Assembly: GCA_900239685.1 (NCBI GenBank) | Contig: OENT01000014.1 | Location: forward strand, 1-64,000 | Reading direction: 5' to 3' | DNA length: 64,000 bases | From: Rotaria macrura | Taxonomy: Eukaryota > Rotifera > Eurotatoria > Philodinida > Philodinidae | Part shown: in pieces, positions 1 through 14,400 of the stretch | How the letters are laid out: each line of letters starts with the position of its first letter | Numbering within the stretch: the stretch's first letter is position 1 | Translations under genes and position numbers: made by a program | The notes under the pieces: model-generated | Told to the model about the DNA's origin: nothing | Database searches by the model: none | The model's input: only the letters and a program-made list of their open reading frames with translations

Positions 1-3000
1 TCCTTAGAAAAAAAGGAAATGAAACTCGAAATACGTGTGCAGGTATTGTAAGAGAATTGTATCAATGACATCATGATGCAAAAATTTATAGAAAATAATA
101 TGCCCATAAAAAGATATGTTTAACTTTATAGATGCAAGTAATTTATAAAAGAATATATGAAAAGCGAGAATATTTTAGACAAAGAAAAAAGAGTCGACTA
201 GAGAATATGATGATAATTGAATTGTGTTCCATCTTCTCTTGTTAAATTTCAATGTAAAACTTCTAGCGATTGTTAGGTCTAGTCATTTTTTTCTCTTATA
301 TGGCAAGAAATAAAAAAGAGTATTATCTGAGTACATTTGTTAATAAGTCGGTATTTTCATAAGAATTACCCTTGAAATCATAAACTCGGAGTAGTGCATC
401 TGTTTATTTTGTCTTCTTGTAATCATACGATGAAAAATATTAATTTAAAACAAAAAGCATTGAAATTGATGTATAATCTAGATAAAAACGAATATTTTCT
501 CTTTTGTATACAAATCAATTAGCAAATGTAAAAATTATTATCAGTTGTTTGTATAGTTTACCATAAGAGAAAGAAATGTGTTGTTTTTACTGTATGAAAG
601 ATTATAAACATTCTAGAGCTTTAATACATATGTTTATGAAATCTACTTCGAACTAGATTTTTTTTCTCGTGAAAACTTAATCTAGCTGATCAATAATTCT
701 TTTGATACGTAAAAACCTGAATGAAACTAGTTTAAGCAACAATGATGAGTTAAAACTTCTATTCAAGAATTTAGTAATTTCAATAAAACTAGCTTTTAAT
801 GTTATTATTCATCGTCAACCAAAATATATTCTTTGAATTGCATATGAATCTTGCATATGTTCCTCAATAGTGTCTTTTATCACGTCCTAGATTGAATAAT
901 AAACTAAGATATTTTCAGACTATCCTCTGATTATTGTTAATTCTAACAAGAATATTCATATATTCAAAGATACTAAGAATCGCTTGAGAAAAAGTTAATA
1001 AATTCATGAAAAAAAAACAGTAGGGAAAATTACTTTTCATGTAACACTAGATTCGTTAGTGACATTTTCTTCTGAGCTAATGAAACAAATTAAGAAACTT
1101 GAAGGGTGAGTTGACTTGTAAAAGAATTATTCTATGTTTGTTCTATCATTGAGTTAAATGCAAAATGCTCTATAAATTATTAGAGCAATGTCATCAAGTA
1201 ATTATTTAAAAAGATAAAATGTTTTTTAACTTAACGAGAAGAAAATTCTTATGAATCTTGCATTAGCCTTTTCTCTTATCTAAATCTGCATTTAATTCTC
1301 AAAGTATGGAACAGTCTCATTTAAATCAAAGAAAAATTTCCATGGCTTTATTTTATCATCAGTAAATATCTTGGTATTAGTCCGATGTATATTAGAAATT
1401 AGTTATTTACTAACTATGCTTTACTCAATGTTGTTGATATGAATAATAAAAAAAGACTCTCAAAATCTTTATTGTGAATAAATTGAATATTATTTTCTAA
1501 TATGTTTGACGTACAAGTGTTCTTTTTTCTGGTTTTTACAATGAATTTAAGTTTTACACTTGACCTACCGTAGAACTTCTCTGTGCTTACCAATATAACT
1601 TTGTGTACTACACCAAAACTTTGAATTTCAATTCATTTTAGTTTTTGGTTCTTCACACAACCAATGAAGTCGGTCATGAATTTTTTTATCATTCATTTTC
1701 GAAATTCATTTTTTTGAATGATAAAAATATATAATTGAGAATTTAAATGAATAAAAATTAAACACTTCTTTAAATAATACAACTAGAGTATAATATATAT
1801 ATAAATCGTTTGTTTTTTCACATTCCTAGTAAAGCGAATAATATTGATCGAACGGGTACATCAACTTACATTTGACAAATATAATAATAGCCATCAATTA
1901 TATTTTTCCGAAAAATTCAATAATAAACTATTGAATTAATGAACTCAATAATACGATGAAAAATGTTCAGTAGTAAGATAGACTTCCTTCATGTCATTCT
2001 AAGACTCACTAAGTTGACGAATCAGTATGTGTCGGAACATATTAGCCTAACTGTATGTCAACTAATTAGAATTGAACAAAGCTTGTATAGTATAATGTCT
2101 GTCCACTGTAAAAGTAGCCATTAGTTTAAGTCAAGACTTTTATATTTTTCTATCAATTCCTCGGCCTACATTATTGAAGTTTTCGGAAAAGCCCAGTTTA
2201 TCACAGTCTTTCTATCATACAAATACAGTTCAACGTACTAATTTTAACAATTCTGTTAGTTTGATTTTTTGCCCAGAAAATATTCTCTGTTAACATAAAA
2301 TAATTGATAAGTACCATTAATGGACTTATTTCCAGGTAAATTTTGATTTTCATATAGCTCATCTAAAATTCATTATCAATTCTCTTAATTGACCAATGGC
2401 GCATTTTTGTCAAAGTTCTAAATAGAGAGTAGCAAGAATATTATAACAGTAATTAACTGTACTCTTAAATGTCAATTCTTACAATAAACTTCGTTTCATC
2501 TTTTTGTAGAGAGATGTAGTAAGTTACGAATCCGACACAATTATAATCATTTTTAGAAATGAATCATCTTATAGTTTTTTTCTTATAGGAGTAGAAAAGT
2601 TTTCTTCCGAAACTCTTAGATATGCCTAGAACAAGCTCTCTCTAAAAACAGATGTTAACGAGTTTTAGAAAGTTTCATGATACTCATAGAGTCCTTATCT
2701 GTAAAAACTATTTTATTTAGGCCATCTCTAAATGTTTGAATATTGCATTGTCTTTCAACAATATATACTCGATTCTCTTTATCTCTCATATATTTAACTC
2801 GTTAACAGTGTCATGTTAACATCATCCAATAGATAGATACTTTCCAGTAATTTTATTCAGACAAATGGGAAGTTTTAGTCAAATAAAAGAAAAACAGCTA
2901 ATATGTATGTCAATGATCCCAATTAGGAATGATAATGATGCATGAATATGATTAAATTGTTGACAACAATCATTCAGACTTCTTTAGTCTAAATAAAACA

Positions 3001-5240
3001 GAATCTTTTGATCTGACAATGTTTGTTGAATTGAAAAAATCTTAATTGAAAGAAAAAACGAATGTTTCTGACGGTCTTTTTTTTCTTCGTAGATCATTAT
3101 TTATCTTGGTTAAGTAATAGAAACAGAATTTTTGGGGTTATATATGTAATTTACCACAACTTACCTCTCATGAATTCATCCGAGCAATGCATTCGTATAA
3201 CTCGAGAGAAGTCACGGTAACAATCCTTATTACAGACTGGTGATTTGAACAAGAAAAATATTTACGGGAAATAATCTTATTTCAGTTCTTTTAGCTTCTT
3301 TTTTGTAATAGAATACATGCGATCGAAATTCTTTGCGCACTATACATGTGAAATTGACTATACTCAAGAGATATACTCGACTACTTAATAACTGAGAAAA
3401 ATTAGAAAATATACAACGTTTTGAATGAGTCTTTAATTCCAATGTTGAAATAGATACGGAAAAATATTCCCAAGGAATTATTCTTGTTTACCAATTAATC
3501 TATAATTTTTAGACTGCGATTAAAAACGGTTCAATAAGCTTTCAGTTTGCAGTTGACTTACTTGAGAGTGAAATTATCTCGTTTTCTTTCATAGTACAAA
3601 TAATTAATTGTGATCTGATTAATTATACAAAATGACAAGAGCTATCATTTACTGATATGACATCTATTCAAGATCTATGATACTTGTAAAAAAAAACATT
3701 TTACTTCTTAAGTATGATACTAACCTGTATGCTCTTGTAGTTAGATCTTGTATGGTTCAAAGGTATGAATGTGAAAAAATAAACGACGTAAGAATAACTA
3801 TTCGTAGACTCTAATGAGAAGAGAAAGAAAAGAAGACAACCGTACTCGATATGATATTCATCGACTGATCTGCTAGTTTTTCATACGCTTCAGATAGTAT
3901 TTCAATTATAAAATATACTAATGCAAACGAGTTCCTAGTCTTTCTTTCCTCTCTTTTCTCTCCAAGACACTGAAATATAGCTACTATGGTATTGCTTTCA
4001 TAGAAAAATATTAAAGAAAAAAGACGCAATTAAATATTGAATTCTTTTACTCAAGAGATCAATAAATATTCTTTGAAAAGAAAAACATATTTGATTAATG
4101 TCTTTGTTACATGATGAAATAGATCTATCATGAGGATACTCTTTTTGCTATTTCTTGCAATACCATGATGAATCGAAGAAGTCCATCATTTATCTATTTC
4201 AAGAGTAAGCTAATCCAAATTATGACAAATAACAACATTGTTCAACATGAAAAAACAATTAACGAGAAAACAAACTAATCTATTGTAGCAGCAAATACAA
4301 GTGCGTAAGACTATCGAAATATTGTCGAATGCAAAAACAAAACAATTTGACGAATAAAGACAGTTCATCGAAACGAGACACCCAAAACAATCAGTCGAAG
4401 AGAAAATCAAGTTTTTTGAAGTTCATTTCAGATCAAATCAATCGAAATGCGCTTGCTATAGAAGTTTTTTCCTTCTTCTTTTTTATTTGTTGGAAGCTTT
4501 AAAACTGATCATCTTTTCTATGCTTCAGTTATTTTGGATTTACTATTGAACTGAGTTTGTTTATAATTACACTCTTTCTTTTTTATCCTAGTTCGAATAT
4601 TATTAAAGCTTTTATGGTCTGCCTTTGCAACTTATTCAACACAAGTTCTGTTGTGTTTTTTTCTTCATTCATTTAGTATTATCTAGCACGTACATATTTT
4701 TGTAATAAAAACAAAAAATATATTCTTTTATGAAAAAACTATGAATTGATTGTATGTCGTCGATATGGTTTTTCTTTCCATTTATATACGATAAATCAGT
4801 CGATTCCTTTAATAGTGTGTCGAGTACAAATAAACGCGAAATAAACAACAAGTGGTGTATACTCGCACTATGCCAATTGCGATAAATGAAAAAGGAAAAA
4901 ACATGGAATATGCCGTGCTTAACTAGAGCAGTAACGAGCAAATTTACAATGCTGTTAGAGAATTTTTTGCTCCTTTCTCCTTATCTTTAACGAAGCTCGA
5001 ACACAACTAAGGAAAAAAGAACTGTTTCGAAATGATTTGCATTCAATAACAATACTTGAAAAAATATACACCTACCTATATAAACTAAAAAACACGATGC
5101 ATGCCACTTGAATTCCTATGGATGAAAAGTTGGCAGCCGTCAGGAATTCGAACCTACTTTTTTTCTAACATTTAATCAAAAACGAGAGGAAAGAATAAAC
5201 TTGTTTTTGGTCAAATTTCTATTACTATGACAACATCGAG
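1..5240. other. Gene-free AT-rich stretch
   Basis: No open reading frame here has a recognisable domain, exon-like codon use or splice signals that chain together. The few frames of 60-90 codons on the minus strand (for example 4669-4941) look like chance in AT-rich DNA. No long tandem or inverted repeat stood out by eye. A 3' tRNA-like scrap lies near 5130-5157 and is discussed among the rejected items. The stretch may hold upstream regulatory DNA for the TTLL10-like gene or degraded transposons that are not recognisable by reading. Confidence 0.5.
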
Positions 5241-8200
5241 ATGTTAAAATTTTACGATGAAAATTCAACAATCATGGGTAATGATCCAAAAAATGGCGAA
5301 AAAACAACAATTGAAGAACCATATCAAGATGCTATATTAAAGCAAACTTTTCAATTAGGAGAATTAAGTCGAAGAAACAGTTCTCAAGATTTAATATTTT
5401 TTGCTGGCACTGATAAAGCTCGTGTGTAAGAGAAAAAATTCAGTATGTCAACTTTTAAACTTTAATGATGCTTGTTTTGATTTTTTTTTCAATCAAGCAT
5501 TACTGAAATACTGGAAGAACGTGGCTGGTCTAGAACAAAGGATAATAATGTAACTAATTTTACTATAAAATGGTGCCTAGCACATCAAGTTGATTGGAAT
5601 CAATTTCAAGAGGGAAAACAATTAATTAATAATATACCTGGTCAATTGGCATTTGCTGATAAAATCAATCTTTGGTATACAATAAGAGACTATTTGCGTG
5701 ATAGAAGTACTTTAGATGGAAATCATATCCAAATTTTCCTTCCAATGACTTTTATCCTTGACGACGAAAATGAAGTTGCAGAATTTCTACGCTCGTATAA
5801 AAGTAGGTGTTTCTGTTTAAAATCAACTATAGTGATGACACGCTGCGGGTTGTTTTCTCTTGCAGCTGAACCTATTAACAACTTCACTTCTACACTATAC
5901 ATATATATATATTAGATAGGGAATAATAGAAGTCATTCGAATACTATTTTTCTGCTTTCAAATTATGTGCTTGGTGCCTGCTGTTCATGTTTATTTATTT
6001 TGTCGAATAATTCTGTATATATATATATAGGAGACATTAATCAAATGATGCTAATTACACTTCTGTTTTTGTTGAAAATTGCAATGATCAGTCGACGGCC
6101 ATTGAAAATTTTCTGTTCAAATGTGAAAAAAAACTCGTTCAGATACTCGATATGAATTTAAAAACGAAAAAGATGAAGTTCTCTTCTCTTTTATTGCCTT
6201 TTTATTAAAATTTTTCTGTAGAGAAATCATAGAAGTTCAGCTGACTACTAATGAGCATCTATTCATCTGTTGAAATCTTTTGTGTGTGCATTATTAATTA
6301 AACTAAAGATTCTGAAGATTGAAAAGAGAAAATATATATTGTGATATAATCGACACGTACACAGATTAAATAAATATAGAAACTAGTCGAATTATTTTCT
6401 GAGCTGATTATTATTTATTCTAATTCAAAACAAAAACAATAAACTTCTAAGATTTCGAAGAATTTCAAATACTTCCACAATGAAGCCTCGACTGTTTGTC
6501 CTTCTGCTATTAGCATTTAGTCAGGAGTGTACGTAACTAGGCCGAACTATGTAGAACTAGCAAGGACTCACAACCATTTTTTCTTGAGTGACAAGCTGAT
6601 TGTCCTCCTTGAATCTTAAGTATTTTCTTACACTTCAATAGATTTAGAGTGTGTCAGTTTTTTTTCTCGGACAAAAACATGAACAGACTAACATGAGATA
6701 CAGTGACTCTGCGATGCGAAGGATAGATCGAGTACATACGCAATTCGTTTTGTTAATTCTCTTAAATCTACGATTGTTATAGAAGTTACTTGTTTTCTAT
6801 TTGTTCAATATTCTAGAACAAAATCGAACATGGATATGTAAACCACGCTACAGTTATGCTGGCCGAGGAATCTGTCTTGTATCAGTCAATAGTGATTTAA
6901 GCACAGTTTTTAAATTTAAAATTGGTACTGGTAATCGTCTTCAACATCAACCTAAATTTCCTGGTTATTTAATGCAAGAGTAGCGTATGAATAAATCTTA
7001 ACAGATCACCTAGTTTTATTTTTTCATTACTATTGACATAGATATATTGCGAGACCATTACTTTTGAAAGGTCGAAAATTCGATATACGTGTACATTGGC
7101 TTGTCGCCTGGACAAAACCATTACTTGCCTTTTATAATCATAGTGCATCTGTTGTACGTTTATCGCTTAATCTATATCGAGAATTCGATTTTGATCGTGC
7201 GACACATTTAACGAATTTGGTAAAGTTACATTCTTCTAGGTTTTTTTTAATAAAATCTATTTGATTCTAATCAAACGTTGTTCTTTGTTTTTCTATTTAG
7301 TCTGTGCAAGAAAATCATTATCGTTATGCCTTTTCACAAGAAGCAACCGGAATGACAATGAGTCAATTAAAGTAAAACAATTTCGATCTATTATGAAATT
7401 GCACGAAACAAAAAACGAAAGAATTTTTTAGTCATTATTTTAATCGCTGTTTTCGACCATTTAATCCAAAAATGTGTCAAGATTGGGTGATGACTGTTAT
7501 GCAAGTAAGTTACTGTTCGGGACAGATTTCTTTGCTATGGAATTATATAGGACAAAAGCAATAAAAAATGTCGAATTTCTGATACTGAAAAAAAAAGATA
7601 GTTGAACAAAAAAAACCCACTTACCTATCTTGATTTAATAGCAATATATCGTGCCTAGAAGAAAAAAACCCGTAATTTGGTACATATTATTTACGTATTA
7701 GAAATTTCTTGAAGCTTTTCTTGTGTGAAGTCTTTTGTTATTTCATACATATTCGCACTGTAAATCGGAATTAAATCAAAAGAAAACACAATGGCCTTGA
7801 TAATCAACAAAAAGAAAAACAAATTAATTATTAAAAAAATGTTAAAATATTTCTTGAAGCACCCCGACGTGATAAAACCTTGTCATGCAATGTGCCTAAA
7901 TAAACAACGAAAAAAGACTACAAAGAAGTATATCGTTATCTCAATTAACAGTGATATTTTGCGAATGGTTAGTCGTGGAAAGAGAGACAAAAGAAATTAT
8001 GTGTTAAGTTAAATATAAATAACTCATGAATGGATGATGAATAAGAATATTTCATTCATGAAGTTTATTAATCCGTTTCTAGTTCATTTATTCTGGCGCC
8101 ATTCAATATGAAAAAGAATGATGATGAAAATTTTCACGGACAGAAAAGCGGAAAATAGCAGGAAGCCGATCGTTTCAATTTTTAACTCTTCGCTTACTCA

Positions 8201-11200
8201 TCAGACGATTTATTCGGAAGGACAAACTTTAAGAAATTATCAGCATTCATGCAGACATTTTTTTCTAGATGAATTATGGTTTCCTACAGGTTCAATGATC
8301 TCTTTTTAGCGAATAGTTTAAATTGTTCTCTTAACTTTCGAACCTTGCCCTAAGTCTGGTATAATCACTGATGAAATTTTAATTTCTTATGTGACCGAGA
8401 GGAGATGCTGAAAATTTTCTGATACTTGAGATTAGACTTCAATTAGAAAACATAATTACTGCTTGGTCAGCATTTTGATAGCAGAAATACACTGTGATGT
8501 GCCTGCAACAGGGTATATGACGTCGACAAAAGTCGAATGACAAAGAGTCTTTTGACTTTTAAAATACTGAAAAGTTGAAAATGACGTAGAAATCTTTTTG
8601 TGTTCTAGGCGTTATGCCTAACTCATTGAAAACTTACTGATTCATTGTGGAAAGTATAATTTTGTAATCATAATTAATTCATAGTTTTATGAAGTACATC
8701 AAATTTTTCTAGCATCGCCAATGGTTGAATTTATATTGACGTTCTTCTTCGGTCCATGGGCACTTTCAATAAAATTCAACAGCCTAATTTTATAGGAAGC
8801 CTGACTATCAAGAAAAAGACTAAGTTTTAACTGTTGCCATAAGTCTACTGTTGCATTAAACGTATAGAACTATATTAATGTCAAAACATTGAAACACAAG
8901 ATGATATAGTTTTTAAGAAACAAAAACCATGTTGAATCTTGATTCTCTATGTCAACAAGTCAAAGTTTTCACCTATTTCTTGTAAATGGGAAGAAAAATT
9001 TTCTATCTATTCAAATACAATAGAATCTTTCAGATAAAGTGATCGAACAAACTTCCAGAACACTGTTGGATTGTTGTTTGTTCAATTTCAATAATCAATC
9101 AGTGCATAGCTCGAAAACAATACTGTATTTTGATTAGCTGATTAGCAATTCTGTAGAACACAATCAATACTATGATATTTTGAGGCGAACTTAATGATAA
9201 GTTCTCTAGAAAATCGAAAATGAAACACAATAGATCTCAAGATTATTTATCAAATCTGTACCTTAACAATGAATTTTTAAACTTTGTAGTGTAGAACTTC
9301 GGACGACAAGTTGACTTGGTATTTTTTTTATGTGTTCTCTGTTCCACTTAAACAGATTTAAAAGGCTGTGAAAATATTATTTTTAAATTCCAATGTCTTT
9401 GAAATTACAGAAACACTCTCCAGTTTGCGTTCTTCACAACGGTAGTGGTAGGTTTCTGTCGCAGAAAATTATACACAAAGAACCGTATCTGATGTATTAA
9501 TAACCTTGTCAACATAGTTCAATTATGAATTCTATATATGAAATTCTTATGATAGAAAACTCTTGTGCATATTAAAATCATGCTCAATATTTTTACTCAA
9601 TATACCATAGAATAGCAGAAACCGTAAATTATGTTATTTGTTTTGAATTTTTCTACCGTCATTTTTCAACATCATCAAAAACTACTTTTGATAATGCTTT
9701 AATACCGGAAGATACACTCAACATATGTGTTGAAGGCGTATCGTTGATGCTCTGTTAATTTTAATCAAAGTAGTTTTGCTTGTGCTTCATATTTATATTT
9801 TATATGGATTCTAACGCAACTACTCGAAGGATTATATTTATGAGAAAATCCTTATTTGATGAAGACATCAGATATAGGCATTGGATTATTTTAAGTAGAA
9901 TAGATTTTTCAGACTTGAGATTTCATTTCATATAGATATTACAATGTATGTCTATACTTTATCAAGATAAAACGAAAGATTAGAATTGTTTGAATTTTTT
10001 TCCCGAAGAACATGGCTACGCTTATTATTGACATAAAATAATGTCTCGATTAAAATCAAGGTTACACGAACAAAAACAAAACTTTAGTCCCTAATTATCA
10101 CCTAGAAAAATTATCATATTGTCAATTAATGGAAACTATTTCATATTGTAATTAAGTTCTATTCTCGTCTTTGAAAATAATTAGAAAAATTTTCTAGACT
10201 ATTAATTTTTTTTAAATATAGGAACGCATGCAAACAATAATTCGTCATGTAATACGTGCAAGTAAAGATAAATTAACTCGTGGAGCTGGACAATTCGGTT
10301 TTTTTGGCTGTGATTTTTTACTCGATGAAAATTTTCGCATATGGCTCTTAGAAATAAATGACAATCCCGGTGTTGGGTAAGTTATATCTATAGAAAATAA
10401 ATAAAAATGCATTGATTTCAATATTTAACCATCATCATCATGCGCAGATGGGGTAATCCGAGATTGAATATAGCAACGAAGCCATTGTTTGAAGAAACAC
10501 TTAATATTGTTTTTGAATGCTTTGAAAAATATAAGAAGGATCAACCTATATTACCTATCGGATGTTTGAAAAACTATCAACTTATTTACAACGAAGATGA
10601 TGATACCGACAGACTTCTACGAGACGATAATCAATTGTATACTGATCGTATGTCGATTCGTTATGGAATTAAAGATACTTCGTCTAGATCCACTTTGAGT
10701 CGTGTACAAGCGAATGCTAACACAAGTCGAATAACAACAAATCAAAATGAAAATAATATTAATATTGATAATCATATTATCCTTCCTATAAGTAATATTA
10801 TAGAGTCAAGTTCTTCTTTAACGGATATTATGCCTATGACTTCATCGAAAAATGATACAGTAATACCGAAGAATTCAGCACTCATTAGTACGACACCTGT
10901 AGGCTTTAATATAGTTAATAGTAGTGTTGAAACAATAGAAACAATTGAACCATTAAAACACGATGATGATATTGAATTAGAACGTTTAATGAAAAACAAA
11001 AAAGTAGAAGCAACCTGCAAAGTAAAACCTTCAGTAGCAACAAAGAATCGACCAAATATTAATACAAATAAATCAAATGTTCGTCGAAATCTCTCAACAG
11101 CGAATACATTTAGTATGCAACGAAAAAAGCGTCTTGATCTAACTCCGGTTATTGCAGATAAAAAACGTTATGTAAGTCCAAATTATCTCATAGCCAATTG

Positions 11201-11348
11201 TACTCAAACAACTAAAAAAGATAACATATTAAAAAATCAAGCTGTTCCGGAACAAGATAAACAAGATGAGATTGACAAGCAACCAAATCAATCAACTTTA
11301 TTATCTTTATCTACAATTGTTCCATTAAATCTTAGTCCTTTGAGTTGA
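5241..11348 (+). CDS. TTLL10: Tubulin tyrosine ligase-like protein, TTLL10 type
   Basis: TTLL enzymes use an ATP-grasp fold to add amino acids (tyrosine, glutamate or glycine) to tubulin and other proteins, often in cilia; TTLL10 belongs to the glycylase branch. Exons: 5241-5425, 5498-5802, 6817-6979, 7042-7219, 7301-7371, 7432-7504, 10222-10376, 10448-11348. They total 2031 nt, giving 676 aa, close to human TTLL10 (673). Seen: nucleotide-binding lysine in WICKP (K172) followed by a Gly-rich turn AGRGI (178-182); KGRKFDIR; metal-site residues D356 in GCDFLLD, and E369 and N371 in LLEINDNP. The tail after about residue 420 is low-complexity with no domain. The first start is the upstream ATG; a second ATG (5274) lies in frame. 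The intron between exons 2 and 3 (about 1 kb) could hide a small exon. Family assignment is firm; TTLL10 over other members is by the DFL-DENF-WLLE and QLIYN blocks. Confidence 0.85.
7505..10221 (+). other. Long intron of the TTLL10-like gene
   Basis: This 2.7 kb intron lies between a clear GTAAGT donor after ...VMQ and a TATAG acceptor before ERMQ. Short frames at 7791-8012 and 8118-8309 show no domain. An imperfect hairpin of about 100 bp sits at 9677-9777. Nothing else is recognised. Confidence 0.7.
9677..9777. repeat. Imperfect inverted repeat in TTLL10 intron
   Basis: Outer arms AAAACTACTTTTGAT (from 9677) and ATCAAAGTAGTTTT (9764-9777) are complementary apart from one extra T. Weaker complementarity continues inward (GATACACTCAAC against GTTGAAGGCGTATC). 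It could be the remains of a small foldback element or a structured RNA. No target-site duplication is evident. Confidence 0.4.
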
Positions 11349-11439
11349 TCAAACTTCTAGTTTTTTAATTTATTTTTATCTATTTATTTCGAACGTTCTC
11401 TTTTTTTGTAATAATGATGGGTTGAAACCCTCTTTTTTC

Positions 11440-14400
11440 TCAGTCTATAACTGATGATGCTAATAATAAATCAGTTCGATGGCGTTCATTTTGAAATAAT
11501 TGAAAATTTTCTAGCTTTAATAAACGATATGATTCAGATTTCGATGTTGGAGCAACTTTACGCATTATAGTTGGAAGTTTTTTCAACGTATCTATATAGG
11601 ATGTTGATTCCATTTGAATATGAGTTAAAATTTTATGATTTTTTTCTTTATCGAATGAATTCATTGCATCGACCAATGAAAATGATTGCAAGTCAAGTTT
11701 AGATAAAATGTATTTTGCAATCATCATGGCTTCGGAAGAATTCCTAGGAAAAAAAAAACAGATAAAATCCTTCTATGTCTAAATATTATGTTGTTTGTGT
11801 CTTGTTACACGGGTTTTAATCTTCAGCAGTTATTTAGAGAAACTGTGAATCAACTAATCGGTGTGTCATTTCAATCATACGAGGCTATGATATATCTAGA
11901 TCATCCAAATATTGATAACATTAAACTGTATCCATTGAGCATGTGGACTCAAGTTAATACTGACTGTAATCTTAGATGAAATAGCCTTCCTATAAATTTT
12001 CGTAGAATAATATTTAACATGAAAGAGATTTTTCTTAAGTTGATACTATTCGTGCTTATAAAACAAAATATCGGCTACAAATCGTAACTTTTTGCATAAA
12101 TATCTGAATACTTTTGATGAGTTCAACAAAAAGCAATGGAACTAAGATAATGATTCTTGATTCGAAAATAAAAATCATTTCTTTTGCATTATGATTCACA
12201 CTCAACTGGTTGTTAAATTAATCCGTTATCGCGGCATACTCTTCTCTTATCTATCATCTACGGTTTGTTCCATTTCAGCAATCTTATATGACACGAAGCG
12301 AAATCTTACTGTGAAATAAAGCCTATCTAGTCACAACGAAGTTCTTATCTAGGTAAGATATCTGTTCCAGTTGGTTGAATTGTGATGCATGACAATCACA
12401 GGAAATCATAATGGTTCAATTCTGCGGAAAGATTTTTGACACTAAAACTAATTAACAAAAAAAGGCTTCAATGACAGAAAATTTCTCACTCGTAAAAGAA
12501 ATACTTCAATTTATCGCAACACACACTTCACAATGGCGAACGTCATATTTTTGAAAGGTACTTATTCAAGAAACTTGTCACTGAAGTGTTAAAGAATCAC
12601 CGTCTATATTTCAAAAGGTAGTTTAGCCTTTGATCACGCTGACATTTATAAGTAAAACTGATAATGTTGACTTGAATATTATATAACGATCACTCTGAAT
12701 TCATAGACAATGGCTAATTTCTATCATTGGTCAATGGAACTTAATTTAAACTTAAAAAATAAAAGAACAGTTGACAGCTCTTTTGCCTAGATCTAAAGAA
12801 GTATATAGTACTTTCTCATTAGATTAATTTTTTAATCAATTACTTACTCAGCGTAGAAATGTACGATTAAATCTTCAGCAACGACATCATCTTCATTGAC
12901 AAGATGAATAAGAACATGTTCAAAAATATTTGCTCGACTAACACGTATGTAAAAATTAGGCATAGTAACAATTGGATTAAATCCTATATTAGATAATAAT
13001 TGTCTAAAATTTTCAACAAGGTGAAATTTGGTTATTTTTGATTGTACATTCAAATTCAAACGAAATAATGTATTCAGATAAATTGATGCTTGTTGATACA
13101 TAAGATTATGATCTTAAAATAATCATGACAAAAAAACACGTATAAATAAAAATTGATCTAAAGATTTCTATGTTTATCTGGGAATTAGCGCTGGTAAAAT
13201 ATCTATGCAGTAGAATGCAAATTCTTCGAATGTATTAAAATCTCACGTATGTGTTTCTTCCAAAAAAACATAGTTTAGAATCAGAAACAACGGTTTTCTT
13301 GAACAATTTGAAGAATTTCCATTTCCATAAATATGATTGGATAGAGTTCAAAATAAACTATTCACAAATAAGAACATTTAGAGAAAATCTCAATCTCGTT
13401 TTGAAATACAGACAAGACAGAGATTAATTAAAATCTGACATACATTACAAGAACAGACTGCCGCAACATGAAATTGATTCAATACTGCCCACCCAGGGCA
13501 AACAACCAGATGTTAAAATCTGATAAGATTCTGCATCTGATCTTATATGATCGTGTAAGATCCGACAGAAAATTGTACGAAAATCGTCGTCTCTGAGATC
13601 TTGCATCAGATCTCACAATCAGATTCTGGAAAGATCTTACACATTAATTAGATCTTTCAAGAATCTTCTAATGCGATCGTACGTAAGAAGTCAGAGACGA
13701 CAATTTTGAGTACGTGTTTTCATCGGATCTTATAAAGTCAGAAGTGATCAGACATAAGATCCTTGTAAGAAGTTATCATCCGATTGTTTGATGTGGGTGC
13801 TCGAAAATGTACAAAACTTAAATATCAAAAAAATTTGAAAACATTTTTTTCTGACAATTTTGGGTGAGAAAATTTCTTAACTACGTTTAACTCGATAATC
13901 TACTTTAACTGTGATGATTTGTTCAATAGCAGCCACGATAAAAACAAATATATACTTCCGATTTTCAAAATATATTAAAACTTAATTCATCGTGCCTCAT
14001 CTAGAACAATTAGAGAAATCTATGCAATGACTATTGCTATATCATTTTAAGAATTCAGTCAAGCCATCCTTGTTCAGTACGAGAACTGTATCCAAAGGTT
14101 CATTTTTCTCTCGACGAAACTATGTATTTTTAGTAAACTATCTATATTGTATTGATATCGATTGCACATCAATTTAAAAAGAGAATTTGAAAGGTTTACA
14201 TTATTTTCTAGAATTAAACAGACCTGATTTAGTTTCTAATGCATTCAAATTTAATATTCTTTCATGATTTGGATTCATAAGATCATCGATGGATATGCTA
14301 ATACAACCAACACGAAAAATTCTACTGTTATCATCAATCCATAAATAAAGTTCTACATCGATATCTTTATCTAATTCAAGAGATGTTGTTAATATAAATG

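Noticed and set aside
5130..5157. tRNA 3'-half look-alike on the minus strand (GGTTCGAATTCC then CTGACGGCTGCCA)
   Set aside because: No matching 5' acceptor GGCAGCC, D arm or anticodon arm lies upstream on that strand, and the T loop has an extra base. At most a tRNA-derived fragment.
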